64,000 nucleotides of DNA from Chachezhania antarctica (GTDB taxonomy: Bacteria; Pseudomonadota; Alphaproteobacteria; Rhodobacterales; Rhodobacteraceae). The notes under the pieces are model-generated. The model was not told where the DNA came from, made no database searches, and saw nothing but the letters and a program-made list of their open reading frames with translations. A program made the position numbers and the translations under genes. Where the stretch lies: contig NZ_QZEX01000017.1 in NCBI RefSeq assembly GCF_003646465.1, forward strand, positions 1 through 64,000. The letters run 5' to 3'. This document shows positions 34,412 through 43,322 of this stretch, in pieces (within the stretch, counting starts at the first letter, position 1; each line of letters opens with the position of its first letter).

Positions 34412-34425
34412 TGTTATCGTTACCA
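34412..34425. promoter_or_regulatory. Degenerate LacI-type operator upstream of the lacI-family gene
   Basis: TGTTATCGTTACCA is a near-palindrome with central CG, 38 bp before the regulator start, and resembles the GTTAGCGCTAAC element at zwf. Autoregulation by the LacI-type protein is a reasonable inference. Confidence 0.4.
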
Positions 34426-34463
34426 TGTTCCGGATCAGGAGAATCCGGAGCGTGGGGAGGAAC

Positions 34464-35501
34464 ATGCGAAGCCCGACGCTCAATGACGTCGCGCGGCTGG
34501 CCGGTGTCAGCTACGCGACCGCTGATCGCGTGGTGAACCACCGTGGCAACGTGGCCGACAAGTCGGTGCGCAAGGTGCTGACGGCGGTGGAGCAGCTGGG
34601 CTATGTCCGCAATGTTGCGGCCGCTAACCTGTCGCGAAGCCGGACCTACCGGCTGGCGTTCCTCATGCCCGGCGGCAGCAATCCTTTCTTCGAGCGGATG
34701 CATGCACATCTGGAAAAGGCCGCGTCGCATCTGAAACATTCGCAAGTGTCCATCAATATCGTCATCGTCGATGCCTTCGCCGTCGAGGCGCTGGAGCAGG
34801 CGATCGAGGTGGTGGCGGGTGCCGATTATGACGGGATAGCCATCGTTGGTCTTGGCAATGATCGGTTGGTGGCGCCGCTGAATGCTCTGCGGGATCGCGG
34901 CACGCGGATCGTTTCGCTGGTGTCTGACCTGCCCGACAGCTGCCGCGAACATTATGTCGGGATCAACAATCTGAAAGCCGGACGTTCGGCCGCGCGGTTG
35001 ATGGGCATGGCCCATGCGGGCGGGCCGGGGCGCGCTCTCGTGGCCGTCGGATCATTGGATGCGCCGGACCATGCCGACCGATTGCAGGGCTTCCGTACCG
35101 TGCTGGAAGAGGACTTCCCGGAAATCGAAATCGCCAGCGTGATCGAGATGCGCGACCAGTCCGCTCTCATGCACCGGATGATGATGGAGGCCTGGTCTAC
35201 CACCGAAGGTGTCAGCGCCGTCTACAACGTGGGCGCGGGCAACGAAGGGCTGATAGATGCGCTGCGGATCATGGATCGTCCGCGCCGGTTCTGCAGTATC
35301 GTTCACGATCTGATCCCGCCGACCCGCCGGGCGCTGGAAGACGGCACGCTGGACGCGGCGATAGATCAGCGCCCCGAAATCGAGATCAACCGGGCGCTGA
35401 CGCTGCTGCGGGCCATCGTCGACGATCTTCCGCCACCGCCCATGCCCGAGCTGATCCCCGCCATCTTTGTCCGGGACAATCTTCCGGACGAAACCGTTTG
35501 A
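34464..35501 (+). CDS. LacI-family transcriptional regulator
   Basis: The 345-residue protein has an N-terminal LacI helix-turn-helix (TLNDVARLAGVSYATADRVV, then RGNVADKSVRKVLTAVEQLGY) and a periplasmic-binding-protein-like effector domain (FLMPGGSNPFFERMHAHLEK; HYVGINNLKAGRSAARLM). The ATG follows GGGGAGG. It lies between zwf-edd and an isomerase/dehydrogenase pair; the matching palindromes near zwf and its own start suggest it controls both. The effector sugar is unknown. Confidence 0.88.
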   Translation: MRSPTLNDVARLAGVSYATADRVVNHRGNVADKSVRKVLTAVEQLGYVRNVAAANLSRSRTYRLAFLMPGGSNPFFERMHAHLEKAASHLKHSQVSINIVIVDAFAVEALEQAIEVVAGADYDGIAIVGLGNDRLVAPLNALRDRGTRIVSLVSDLPDSCREHYVGINNLKAGRSAARLMGMAHAGGPGRALVAVGSLDAPDHADRLQGFRTVLEEDFPEIEIASVIEMRDQSALMHRMMMEAWSTTEGVSAVYNVGAGNEGLIDALRIMDRPRRFCSIVHDLIPPTRRALEDGTLDAAIDQRPEIEINRALTLLRAIVDDLPPPPMPELIPAIFVRDNLPDETV

Positions 35502-35596
35502 AGCGAAAGGCCCGAACCCGATCCGGCGCAGACCGGACGGATATCACAAGACCACCGCCAGCCGCTGCGTAAAGCCGGCGCCAAGGGAGGACCATC

Positions 35597-36652
35597 ATGA
35601 AGACAATCAAGGGACCCGCGCTGTTTCTGGCGCAGTTTGCCGGTGACGACGCCCCGTTCAATTCGTGGGATGCGATCACCAAATGGGCCGCCGATTGCGG
35701 CTACAAGGGCGTTCAGGTGCCCAGCTGGGACGGCCGCCTGTTCGACCTGGACCGCGCCGCGGAAAGCAAGGATTACTGCGACGAATTCAAGGGCAAGGCG
35801 GCGGAAAACGGCGTGGAAGTGACGGAGCTTTCGACCCACCTTCAGGGCCAGCTTGTCGCCGTTCACCCCGCCTATGATGCCGCATTCGACGGTTTCGCCG
35901 CGCCCGAGGTGCACGGTAACCCGAAAGCGCGGCAGGAATGGGCCGTCGATCAGGTGATGAAAGCTCTGTCTGCGTCGAAAAACATGGGGATAGGTGCACA
36001 TGCGACGTTCTCGGGCGCGCTGGCCTGGCCCTACCTGTACCCGTGGCCGCAGCGCCCCGCAGGACTGGTGGAAACCGCGTTCGACGAGCTGGCGAAACGC
36101 TGGACCCCGATCCTGAACCATGCCGAGGAGTGCGGCGTCGACGTCTGCTATGAAATCCATCCGGGCGAGGATCTGCACGACGGTATCACCTACGAGATGT
36201 TCCTTGAGCGCACCGGCAACCACGCCCGTGCCTGCATGCTGTACGATCCCAGCCACTACGTGCTGCAATGCCTTGATTATCTTGACAATATCGACATCTA
36301 CAAGGATCGTATCAGGATGTTCCATGTCAAGGATGCCGAATTCAATCCGACGGGACGGCAGGGGGTCTATTCCGGGTACCAGTCCTGGGTCGACCGGGCC
36401 GGGCGTTTCCGGTCGCCGGGTGATGGGCAGGTCGATTTTGGCGCGGTGTTTTCCAAGATGGCGGCTAACGATTTCGACGGCTGGGCCGTGGTCGAATGGG
36501 AATGCTGTCTGAAGCACCCCGAAGACGGCGCGCGCGAGGGCGCACAGTTCGTGGCGGATCATATCATTCGCGTGACCGAAAGGGCCTTTGACGATTTCGC
36601 CGATGGCGGAACCGACGAGGCCGCAAACCGCAAGATGCTGGGGATCAACTGA
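35597..36652 (+). CDS. Sugar phosphate isomerase/epimerase family protein (AP-endonuclease-2 TIM barrel)
   Basis: The 351-residue protein belongs to the xylose-isomerase-like TIM barrel family: CGYKGVQVPSWDGRLFDL near the start, then VCYEIHPGEDLHDGITYEM and HVKDAEFNPTGRQGVYSG, with WAVVEWECCLKHPEDGA at the end. Glu, His and Asp residues in these segments would bind a metal ion. The start follows GGGAGG. The next gene overlaps its stop by one base. The pair probably processes a sugar or polyol; the substrate is not identifiable from sequence alone. Confidence 0.82.
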   Translation: MKTIKGPALFLAQFAGDDAPFNSWDAITKWAADCGYKGVQVPSWDGRLFDLDRAAESKDYCDEFKGKAAENGVEVTELSTHLQGQLVAVHPAYDAAFDGFAAPEVHGNPKARQEWAVDQVMKALSASKNMGIGAHATFSGALAWPYLYPWPQRPAGLVETAFDELAKRWTPILNHAEECGVDVCYEIHPGEDLHDGITYEMFLERTGNHARACMLYDPSHYVLQCLDYLDNIDIYKDRIRMFHVKDAEFNPTGRQGVYSGYQSWVDRAGRFRSPGDGQVDFGAVFSKMAANDFDGWAVVEWECCLKHPEDGAREGAQFVADHIIRVTERAFDDFADGGTDEAANRKMLGIN

Positions 36653-37788
36653 TGGCACCTATTCGCTTGGGCATGGTCGGCGGCGGGAACGACGCCTTCA
36701 TCGGCGCCGTGCACCGCATCGCCGCCCGGATGGACGACCGGTTCGAACTGGTGGCCGGGGCATTGTCTTCGACGCCAGAAAAGGCCGCGGCCAGCGCAAA
36801 GGCGCTTGGGCTCGCGCGCTCCTACGGTTGTTTCGAGGAAATGGCCGAGGCCGAGGCCGCGCGCGAGGACGGGATCGAGGCGGTCGCCATCGTGACACCG
36901 AACCACGTCCATTACCCGGCATCAAAGCCGTTTCTTGAAAAGGGCATTCACGTCATCTGCGACAAGCCCCTGACCGCCACGATGGAAGATGCCGCGGCGA
37001 TGGAAAAGGTCGTGGCGGACAGTGACGCGCTGTTCATCCTGACGCACAACTACACGGGTTACCCCATGATCCGGCAGGCCCGGGCGATGGTCGAGGCTGG
37101 CGATCTGGGCCATGTCCGCATTGTGCAGGTGGAATACGCGCAGGACTGGCTGACGCCGCCGGTCGAAACCCAGGGCGTGAAGCAGGCCGAATGGCGCACC
37201 GATCCCGAACGCTCGGGTGCCGGGGGCGCGGTGGGCGATATCGGGACGCACGCCTATATCCTTGCGAATTTCGTCTCGGGCCTGAAGGCCGAAAGTCTGG
37301 CCGCCGATCTGCAAAGCTTTGGCGCGGGCCGGACGCTGGACGACAACGCGCACATGATGCTGCGCTTTGCCGGCGGCGCGCGGGGCATGCTTTGGTGCAG
37401 CCAGGTGGTGCCGGGAAACGAGAATGCCCTGAAACTGCGGGTCTACGGCGACAAGGGCGGGCTGGAATGGGCCCAGGAAGATCCCAACTACCTGTGGTTC
37501 ACGCCCCTTGGCGAACCGAAGCGCCTGATCACCCGCGCCGGGGCGGGGTCGGCCGATGCACTTGGTGCCATCACGCGCACCCCGTCCGGGCATCCCGAAG
37601 GCTATCTTGAGGGCTTTGCCAACATCTACACCGAAGCCGCGGATGCGATCCGGGCCGTGCAGGGCGGGACGTCGCGGGAGAAGGCGATGGGCTTGTTGCC
37701 GGGCATCGCGGAAGGCATGGCCGGGATGGCTTTCATCAATGCCAGCGTGACATCATCGGCACAGGATGCGGCCTGGGTGACGCTCTGA
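36652..37788 (+). CDS. Gfo/Idh/MocA-family oxidoreductase
   Basis: The 378-residue protein has an N-terminal Rossmann fold (IRLGMVGGGNDAFIGAVHRI), the family motif EKGIHVICDKPLTATMEDA and a C-terminal alpha/beta domain with GAGGAVGDIGTHAYIL. These NAD(P)-dependent enzymes oxidise sugars or inositols, often to 3-keto products. It overlaps the isomerase stop by one base, so the two work in one pathway. Substrate unknown; inositol- or keto-sugar routes are possible. Confidence 0.85.
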   Translation: MAPIRLGMVGGGNDAFIGAVHRIAARMDDRFELVAGALSSTPEKAAASAKALGLARSYGCFEEMAEAEAAREDGIEAVAIVTPNHVHYPASKPFLEKGIHVICDKPLTATMEDAAAMEKVVADSDALFILTHNYTGYPMIRQARAMVEAGDLGHVRIVQVEYAQDWLTPPVETQGVKQAEWRTDPERSGAGGAVGDIGTHAYILANFVSGLKAESLAADLQSFGAGRTLDDNAHMMLRFAGGARGMLWCSQVVPGNENALKLRVYGDKGGLEWAQEDPNYLWFTPLGEPKRLITRAGAGSADALGAITRTPSGHPEGYLEGFANIYTEAADAIRAVQGGTSREKAMGLLPGIAEGMAGMAFINASVTSSAQDAAWVTL

Positions 37789-37951
37789 CAACGGCTCCTT
37801 GGTTCGGCCTTTCGCGCTGGCCCCGGGTGTTTGCTGCGTGGTGCTGTTTCGCGGGGGCAGTCCGGGCCGCGCCTACGCGGCTCGGACTGGCTCGCGACTT
37901 CGACCGATGTCGGAACGCGATGTGACGTCGGGCGGCTGAGCGGTATCCCGT

Positions 37952-37979
37952 CGTAGGGTGCGTGGTTCCCACGCACCGC
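37952..37979. repeat. Dispersed inverted-repeat element, copy 1
   Basis: A block beginning CGTAGGGTGCGTGG and ending CCACGCACCGC forms a hairpin with a short loop. An almost identical copy (26 of 28 bases) is at 46943-46970 and a reversed copy at 46984-47010. It lies 3 bp before the response regulator stop, between convergent genes, and may serve as a terminator-like element. Confidence 0.6.
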
Positions 37980-37982
37980 ACC

Positions 37983-38684
37983 TCAGCGAATGCTGACAGG
38001 TGCCGTGAAGGTGTACCCCACGCCATAGACCGACCGGATCGGCGCCTCCAACCCCGTGCCTTCACCGATCTTGCGGCGCAGGCGGCTGACCACGGCATCC
38101 AGATGGCGATTGTCGAACTTGACCGTGGGGCGGTCGAGCCGTTCGACCAGATCCTCGCGGCGGGCGACGTCGTCGGTCGACGAACACAGGGCGTTCAGGA
38201 AAGCGAATTCCGTCGCCGTCAGCTTCAGCGCCTGACGGTCGGGCGCGAAGAGCGTCCACTCCCGGCTGTCCAGCACCCAGACGGGTTTCGCATCGCTGGC
38301 CGTTTCCGCGCTTTCCCCGGTGCGCCGCAAGAGGCTGCGCACGCAAGCCTCGATCTCGCGCAGCGGCGTGTCCTTGACAAGATAGACATCGGCGCCGCTG
38401 TCGAAGCCACGGATCCGGTTCTCGCTGCCTTCAAGCCCGGTCAGCATGACGATACCGCAGGTATGGTGGGCCCGGATCTCGCTTGCCAGGTCGAACCCGT
38501 CGCCGTCGGGCAGGCCGACATCAAGGATGATCACGCGCGGGGGCATGTCCTCGGCCATTGCCGCCCTGAGGTCCGCTGCCGACCCCGCGCCAGAGGCATT
38601 CAGCCCGGTCAGGCACAGGAAATCGACGATGTCCATGCGCAGGCGGTCTTCGTCCTCGACGACAAGGATACGGCTCATGGGCAT
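37983..38684 (-). CDS. OmpR/PhoB-type response regulator
   Basis: The 233-residue protein has a receiver domain with the acidic pair in VVEDEDRL, phospho-acceptor Asp55 in VIILDVGLPDGDG and Lys104 in DVYLVKD, then a winged-helix output domain (LTATEFAFLNALC, then DAVVSRLRRKIGEG and SVYGVGYTF). Start is the ATG giving MPMSRIL, with GGAGG 7 bases upstream; it overlaps the kinase gene by 10 bp. It is the downstream partner of that kinase. Target genes are unknown. Confidence 0.9.
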   Translation of the reverse strand: MPMSRILVVEDEDRLRMDIVDFLCLTGLNASGAGSAADLRAAMAEDMPPRVIILDVGLPDGDGFDLASEIRAHHTCGIVMLTGLEGSENRIRGFDSGADVYLVKDTPLREIEACVRSLLRRTGESAETASDAKPVWVLDSREWTLFAPDRQALKLTATEFAFLNALCSSTDDVARREDLVERLDRPTVKFDNRHLDAVVSRLRRKIGEGTGLEAPIRSVYGVGYTFTAPVSIR

Positions 38685-40129
38685 GCGGGGTCCTCCTGTC
38701 GTGCCGCGCTCCCGGCCGGTGCGGCGGGCAGCCTGATCTCGGCCATGGTGCCGCCGCCATCGGCCGGGGCAAGCACAAGGTCGCCGTCGTGATAGGCCAC
38801 CAGACGCCGCGCCGCATAGAGCCCCATACCCGTCCCGGTCCCCGGCGTGGCGTTCGAGGCACGGAAGTACCGCCGGCCGATGCCCGCCCGGTCGGCTTCG
38901 GGAATGCCGATGCCCCGGTCGGTCACCCGGATGACGGCTCCGTCCGCATCGGCCTGCGCTGTCAGGACGACAGGAGTGTCGGCGGGAGAGTATTTCAGCG
39001 CGTTGTCGACCAGGTTGATCACGGCGGTCAGCAGCATGTCCGGGTCGGCCACGACCTGAAGCCCAGTGTCCCGCATGTCGATCTGCAGCCGTTGGCTGCC
39101 GCCTGTCATGTCGAAATGCAGCATCACGTCGGCCATCAGGTCCGTCAGCGGCAGCGGCTCGGGATGAAAGCCGCCTTCCCGGTCGCCGGTCAGGAAACGG
39201 TCGATCAGCGCCGACAGGCGGTCCAGCGACTGCCCGATCCCGGCCAGCCGGTCGCGCGCGGCGGGGTCGATGCCCTGGCCTGTCAGCACGATCATCTCGG
39301 CCGCGTTGCGGATGGTGGCGATGGGGGTGCGGAATTCGTGGCTGACGAAGCGGTTGAAATCGGCCTGCTCCTCGCGCAGCAGCCGCTCGGATTCCAGGCT
39401 GGCGCTCAGCTTGCCTTCCAGGCGTTTGCGCTCCTCCACTTCCAGCCGCAGGGCCGCGTTGTTGGCCCGCAGGTCGGCCGACAGGCGCCAGCTGACCATC
39501 AGGATCAGGCTGGCGAACAGGGCGGTGACAAAGACGATGCCCTGCATGATGTACCATGCGTTCCGGTCGCTGAGCACGACAAGCCCGGTGCCGGGCGGGT
39601 CGCGGTATTCCATCGCCGTGGCCCCGATGCTGACGACCATGTAATAGCACAGAACGCCCACGGTGAAGCCGCGCAACAGGCGCGGCACGGTTCGGTCGCG
39701 CAGCAGCGACAGGCTCATCAGCGACATCACCGCGACGGTAAAGATCGTGGCCATCAGGAAGCGCAGGGCGACGTTGCCGGGCACGAAGAGGATCGCGGCC
39801 ACCCAGCCGGCCAGAAGGGCCGCCAGCAGCCCGACCATCAGCCGCGTACGCGGCGGCTGGCCCAGGAAGCGCGCCAGGCCGATGGCGATCAGGACGGTCC
39901 CCACCCGGATCAGCATGATATCGGTCACGATCCACCACGGCGGCGCGTCGCCGCCCCGCAGGGTCATCATCAGGATCCCCAGCGACATGGCCGAAAACCC
40001 CGACGCAAAGTACTTGAGCGCGTCGAGCTGGCGCCACGCCAGCCAGAACAGCACCCATGTGACCGCTTCAAGAGCGGCCACACCAACGCCCACGGCGAAG
40101 ATCGTCGTCAGATCCAGCATTCCCGTCAT
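38675..40129 (-). CDS. Membrane sensor histidine kinase
   Basis: The product is about 484 residues. Six or seven hydrophobic helices form the sensor part (for example FAVGVGVAALEAVTWVLFWL and GLLAALLAGWVAAILFVPG), followed by a coiled linker (NAALRLEVEERKRLEGKL), a HisKA domain with phospho-acceptor His264 in FVSHEFRTPIAT, and an ATPase domain (NLVDNALKYSP; DRGIGIPEADRAG; GTGMGLYAAR). The start is uncertain: ATG at 40129 fits the first helix, but the frame is open to 40165. It pairs with the overlapping response regulator. The stimulus is unknown. Confidence 0.87.
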   Translation of the reverse strand: MTGMLDLTTIFAVGVGVAALEAVTWVLFWLAWRQLDALKYFASGFSAMSLGILMMTLRGGDAPPWWIVTDIMLIRVGTVLIAIGLARFLGQPPRTRLMVGLLAALLAGWVAAILFVPGNVALRFLMATIFTVAVMSLMSLSLLRDRTVPRLLRGFTVGVLCYYMVVSIGATAMEYRDPPGTGLVVLSDRNAWYIMQGIVFVTALFASLILMVSWRLSADLRANNAALRLEVEERKRLEGKLSASLESERLLREEQADFNRFVSHEFRTPIATIRNAAEMIVLTGQGIDPAARDRLAGIGQSLDRLSALIDRFLTGDREGGFHPEPLPLTDLMADVMLHFDMTGGSQRLQIDMRDTGLQVVADPDMLLTAVINLVDNALKYSPADTPVVLTAQADADGAVIRVTDRGIGIPEADRAGIGRRYFRASNATPGTGTGMGLYAARRLVAYHDGDLVLAPADGGGTMAEIRLPAAPAGSAARQEDPACP

Positions 40130-40306
40130 CTTGTCATGACGCCGTTTTCCCATCTTCGACGCCACACGTAACGCAAGTCGACCGATATTGGCGAGCTTTC
40201 GACGCTGACTGCGGGCAGGTCTTCAGGGATGAGACGGGGCTGGCTTCCTCAGGTTGGGCTGAGCGGACCCATGGTCGCCGCAACGGGCGGGCGCCCGCAA
40301 ACGGAC

Positions 40307-40337
40307 GCGGCCCGCAAGACGATGTCTTGCGGGCCGC
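40307..40337 (-). terminator. Strong hairpin downstream of the PRC-barrel gene
   Basis: GCGGCCCGCAAGAC and GTCTTGCGGGCCGC are perfect 14-bp complements separated by a 3-base loop. The hairpin lies about 70 bp beyond the PRC-barrel gene stop and before the histidine kinase start on the same strand. It lacks a T-run but would strongly impede read-through. Confidence 0.5.
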
Positions 40338-40403
40338 TACGGCTGAGCCGGCAATCAGCCGGACCTACAGGTGGCACAGCGCGCGACGGGCGCTGACGTC
40401 ACC

Positions 40404-40796
40404 TTATTCCTTGAAGAGATCGATTTCGGCGATCGAGTCGCTGCGTTCGGAGCCTTGAAGCTTCTGCTGGATCTCATCGTTGTCGACCAGCAGGATGATC
40501 ATGCCGTCGTTAATTGCAACGGTCCCCTGCTCGGCCTTGACGTTGATCGTGTCACGCTGGAGATTTGCGTCCTGTGCGACCTCGATCATGAAATCCGCCG
40601 TGTTTGCATCCAGATCGACGTCCTTGACGGTGCCCAGAGCCTGGCCATCGATGGTGTAGACGTCACTGCCTTTGAAGCTGTCGAAAACGGACACGTCGGT
40701 GAAGTCTGTGGGCGTGTAGCTGCCCTGCGCGACGGCGATCGTCGAAGAAAGCATAGCGGCGGAGGCGATTGCAAGAACCTTGCTCTTGATTGTCAT
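40404..40796 (-). CDS. Secreted PRC-barrel domain protein
   Basis: The 130-residue product has a Sec signal peptide (KVLAIASAAMLSSTIAVAQG) followed by a PRC-barrel domain (DVYTIDGQALGTVKDVDLDA, then ADFMIEVA). Periplasmic PRC-barrel proteins are common stress-induced proteins in alphaproteobacteria. The start is the ATG giving MTIKSKVLAI. An EcfG-like promoter lies about 40 bp upstream. Precise function is unknown. Confidence 0.8.
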   Translation of the reverse strand: MTIKSKVLAIASAAMLSSTIAVAQGSYTPTDFTDVSVFDSFKGSDVYTIDGQALGTVKDVDLDANTADFMIEVAQDANLQRDTINVKAEQGTVAINDGMIILLVDNDEIQQKLQGSERSDSIAEIDLFKE

Positions 40797-41122
40797 GGGA
40801 TAGCCTTTCCTTGGCGTGTCTAGGTATGGAGGGTTAACCGCTGTAGGCTCTTCTGGTTCCACAACTTCTTTGGATTACAGTTTGACATGGGCGTCTTTTC
40901 GCACACCGGTCCGTGTGTGGAGGCGGGTACGCTGAATGTCCCAAGGCGCCTGTCAGCACAGCCGGGTCCGCAGACCAGACCCCCGACGTCGGGCAGCGGC
41001 CGAAAGCGATCCGGGCAATGGTGCCAAGAAAGTTGTCCATGAAACGTGCAGCGTGTTTGCCGCGCGTAAAATTTCATGTTCTAAGTGATTATCGCTTTAA
41101 AAAAACAGGGAGTAAGCATTAC
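40797..41122. promoter_or_regulatory. Divergent intergenic region (PRC-barrel / BCCT) with an EcfG-like promoter
   Basis: The 326-bp space separates the minus-strand PRC gene from the plus-strand BCCT gene. On the minus strand GGAAC (plus 40856-40860) is followed after 16 bases by GGTT (plus 40836-40839), close to the EcfG consensus GGAAC-N16-CGTT and correctly placed for the PRC gene. The BCCT side is AT-rich near 41080-41105 (ATCGCTTTAAAAAAACAGGG), the likely promoter/leader. I see no gene here. Confidence 0.45.
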
Positions 41123-42811
41123 ATGTCGGAAGATGAAAAATTAAGCGATATGCATCAGTCGCGAAGCGACCCCGATGCCATTACATTCGATACAGAATAC
41201 GAACTGGGGCAGGACAATATCCGGCCCCTTGGACTTGATATTCACAACCCCGTTTTCGTGATTTCCGGCGCGGCGATCGTTCTTTTCGTCGTTGTGGCGC
41301 TGCTCAATCAGGAATCCACCGCGACCCTGTTCGGCTGGCTACGCCCGTGGCTGACCAGCACGTTCGACTGGTTCCTGATGATGTCGGTGAACATCATCTT
41401 CCTGTTCTGCATCGTTGTGGCGATCTCGCCCCTTGGCAAGGTCAGGATCGGCGGGCAAGGGGCCACGCCCGATTACGGCTACCTGTCGTGGATCGCGATG
41501 CTGTTTTCCGCAGGCATGGGCATCGGGCTTCTGTTCTTCTCGGTGCTCGAACCGATGTATTACTCCCTGCCCGAACTGAATGCTCTGCCGCTGGGCGTCA
41601 ACCCGATGAATGACGATGGAACCATCGGAAATTCGGGGCTTGCCGCCACGGTCTTTCACTGGGGCTTCTCGGCCTGGGCGGTTTACGTTGTCGTGGCGCT
41701 CAGCCTTGCGATCTTTGCCTACAACCTCGGTCTGCCGCTGACGCTGCGGTCGGCCTTCTATCCTATCCTGGGCGAAAAGGTCTGGGGCTGGTGGGGCCAT
41801 GCGATCGACATCCTCGCCGTCTTTGCCACGCTCTTCGGCCTGACCACGACGCTGGGACTGGGTGCGCAGCAGATCGCCGCCGGCCTGACCGACGTGTTCG
41901 GGATCGAGATGGGGCAGACCGGGATCGTCATCCTGATCATCATCATCACCATGGCTGCGCTGGTCTCGGTGCTCCTGGGGATGGATGCAGGCGTGAAACG
42001 GCTGGCCGAAATCAACATGTGGCTGGCATTCGCCCTGTTCCTGTTCGTGCTCTTCGTCGGCCCGACGATGGTCCTGCTGGGCCGGTTCGCCGACACGATG
42101 GTGGAATATGTCCGCGACTTCGCCGCCCTGTCGAACCCGTTCGGGCGTGAAGACACCGGATACATGCATGGCTGGACGACCTTCTACTGGGCCTGGTGGA
42201 TCGCTTGGTCGCCCTTCGTCGGCATGTTCATTGCGCGGGTTTCCCGCGGGCGGACCGTGCGCGAATTCATCATCTGCGTGCTGGTCCTGCCGTCGCTGGT
42301 CTGCGCCCTGTGGATGAGCGTGTTCGGCGGCATGGCGCTGGAGCAGCTGGCAGCCGGGTATGAAGGCGCGAAGGAAGTCGTCGTGGCCTACAAGCCCGAA
42401 TTGTCGTTCTTCCGCATGATAGACCAGTTCCCGCTCTACAACCTCGTGGCGCCGCTTTGCCTTGTGCTGATCGTGGTGTTCTTCGTCACCTCGTCGGATT
42501 CCGGGTCGCTGGTGATCGACACGATCACGGCCGGCGGCAAGATGGACGCCCCGGTCGCGCAGCGCGTGTTCTGGTGCACGTTTGAAGGCCTCGTGGCCAT
42601 CGCCCTGCTGCTGGGCGGCGGGCTGAATGCGCTTCAGGGAGCGGCCGTGTCGATGGGCATTCCGTTCACGCTGGTGGTGCTGGCAATGTGCTACTGCCTG
42701 TACCTTGCGCTGAAATCCGAACGGCGCCTGATGGGTCAGCCCGAGGGGTCCGGCGCGACCCCGCCGCACGAGGTGGAGCACAACGAAGACCCGCGCGGCA
42801 AGCACTGGTAA
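41123..42811 (+). CDS. BCCT-family betaine/choline/carnitine-type transporter
   Basis: The 562-residue protein has twelve membrane helices and the BCCT signatures GMGIGLLFFSVLEP (glycine stretch in TM3) and WTTFYWAWWIAWSPFVGMFIA, plus RVSRGRTVREFI after it. These carriers import trimethylated or other compatible solutes with Na+ or H+. The SVLEP after the glycine motif differs from the GTTEP of glycine betaine carriers, so the substrate may not be betaine. The start is the ATG giving MSEDEKLSD, after an AT-rich leader. It lies upstream of the tau-type genes but a 511-bp gap separates them. Confidence 0.9.
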   Translation: MSEDEKLSDMHQSRSDPDAITFDTEYELGQDNIRPLGLDIHNPVFVISGAAIVLFVVVALLNQESTATLFGWLRPWLTSTFDWFLMMSVNIIFLFCIVVAISPLGKVRIGGQGATPDYGYLSWIAMLFSAGMGIGLLFFSVLEPMYYSLPELNALPLGVNPMNDDGTIGNSGLAATVFHWGFSAWAVYVVVALSLAIFAYNLGLPLTLRSAFYPILGEKVWGWWGHAIDILAVFATLFGLTTTLGLGAQQIAAGLTDVFGIEMGQTGIVILIIIITMAALVSVLLGMDAGVKRLAEINMWLAFALFLFVLFVGPTMVLLGRFADTMVEYVRDFAALSNPFGREDTGYMHGWTTFYWAWWIAWSPFVGMFIARVSRGRTVREFIICVLVLPSLVCALWMSVFGGMALEQLAAGYEGAKEVVVAYKPELSFFRMIDQFPLYNLVAPLCLVLIVVFFVTSSDSGSLVIDTITAGGKMDAPVAQRVFWCTFEGLVAIALLLGGGLNALQGAAVSMGIPFTLVVLAMCYCLYLALKSERRLMGQPEGSGATPPHEVEHNEDPRGKHW

Positions 42812-43322
42812 CAGTCCCGCAGGATCCCTGCCGCAGCGCGGTGGGGGTCCTGCACACCCCGTGGGGCGGGTAGGTCGCGCACGTGACGGGTACCGCGGCC
42901 CGACCTGACTTCGCACTGAAACAAGGCGACTGGGCAGCCTCTGTGCAGTCGACCCGGTGCCGGCAGAAACGGGGCTGCCGGACACCTTGTTGCGACAATG
43001 CACAGGCTGCGCTTCCCACAGATTACCTGAGGGAATGCCGCGCTGCGGCTGGTTGGGAATCCTCCTGGCCCCGCGTGCCGCGACCCTTGATCCACCGTCC
43101 TTCGTTGCGCATGGTTTCATCTCTTTTTCGATGACAAGCGCCGCAAGGTGCCTAATCCTTGATCGGCCGCATTCCAACGCGGGACTGCAATCAGGTTCGC
43201 GCACGCAATGGGACGATCACGGATGGATGTCGGCCTGTCTCCGCCGCACAAAGTCTGCGCAAACCCGGACATGTCGCCGGGAAAATCCCAGAAAAAATGA
43301 CCGGCAAGGAGAGACAGTTCCA
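42812..43322. other. 511-bp intergenic region between BCCT and tauA; likely terminator and promoter
   Basis: No coding sequence with plausible start, ribosome site and composition is visible. A hairpin just after the BCCT stop, GCAGGATCCC (42819-42828) pairing with GGGGTCCTGC (42844-42853), may end that transcript. The part near 43280-43322 ends in AAGGAGA, the tauA ribosome site. No recognised operator was found. Confidence 0.45.

Noticed and set aside
42883-43134. Short frame of 83 codons upstream of tauA
   Set aside because: No ribosome site, odd composition and no family; it overlaps the likely tauA leader.
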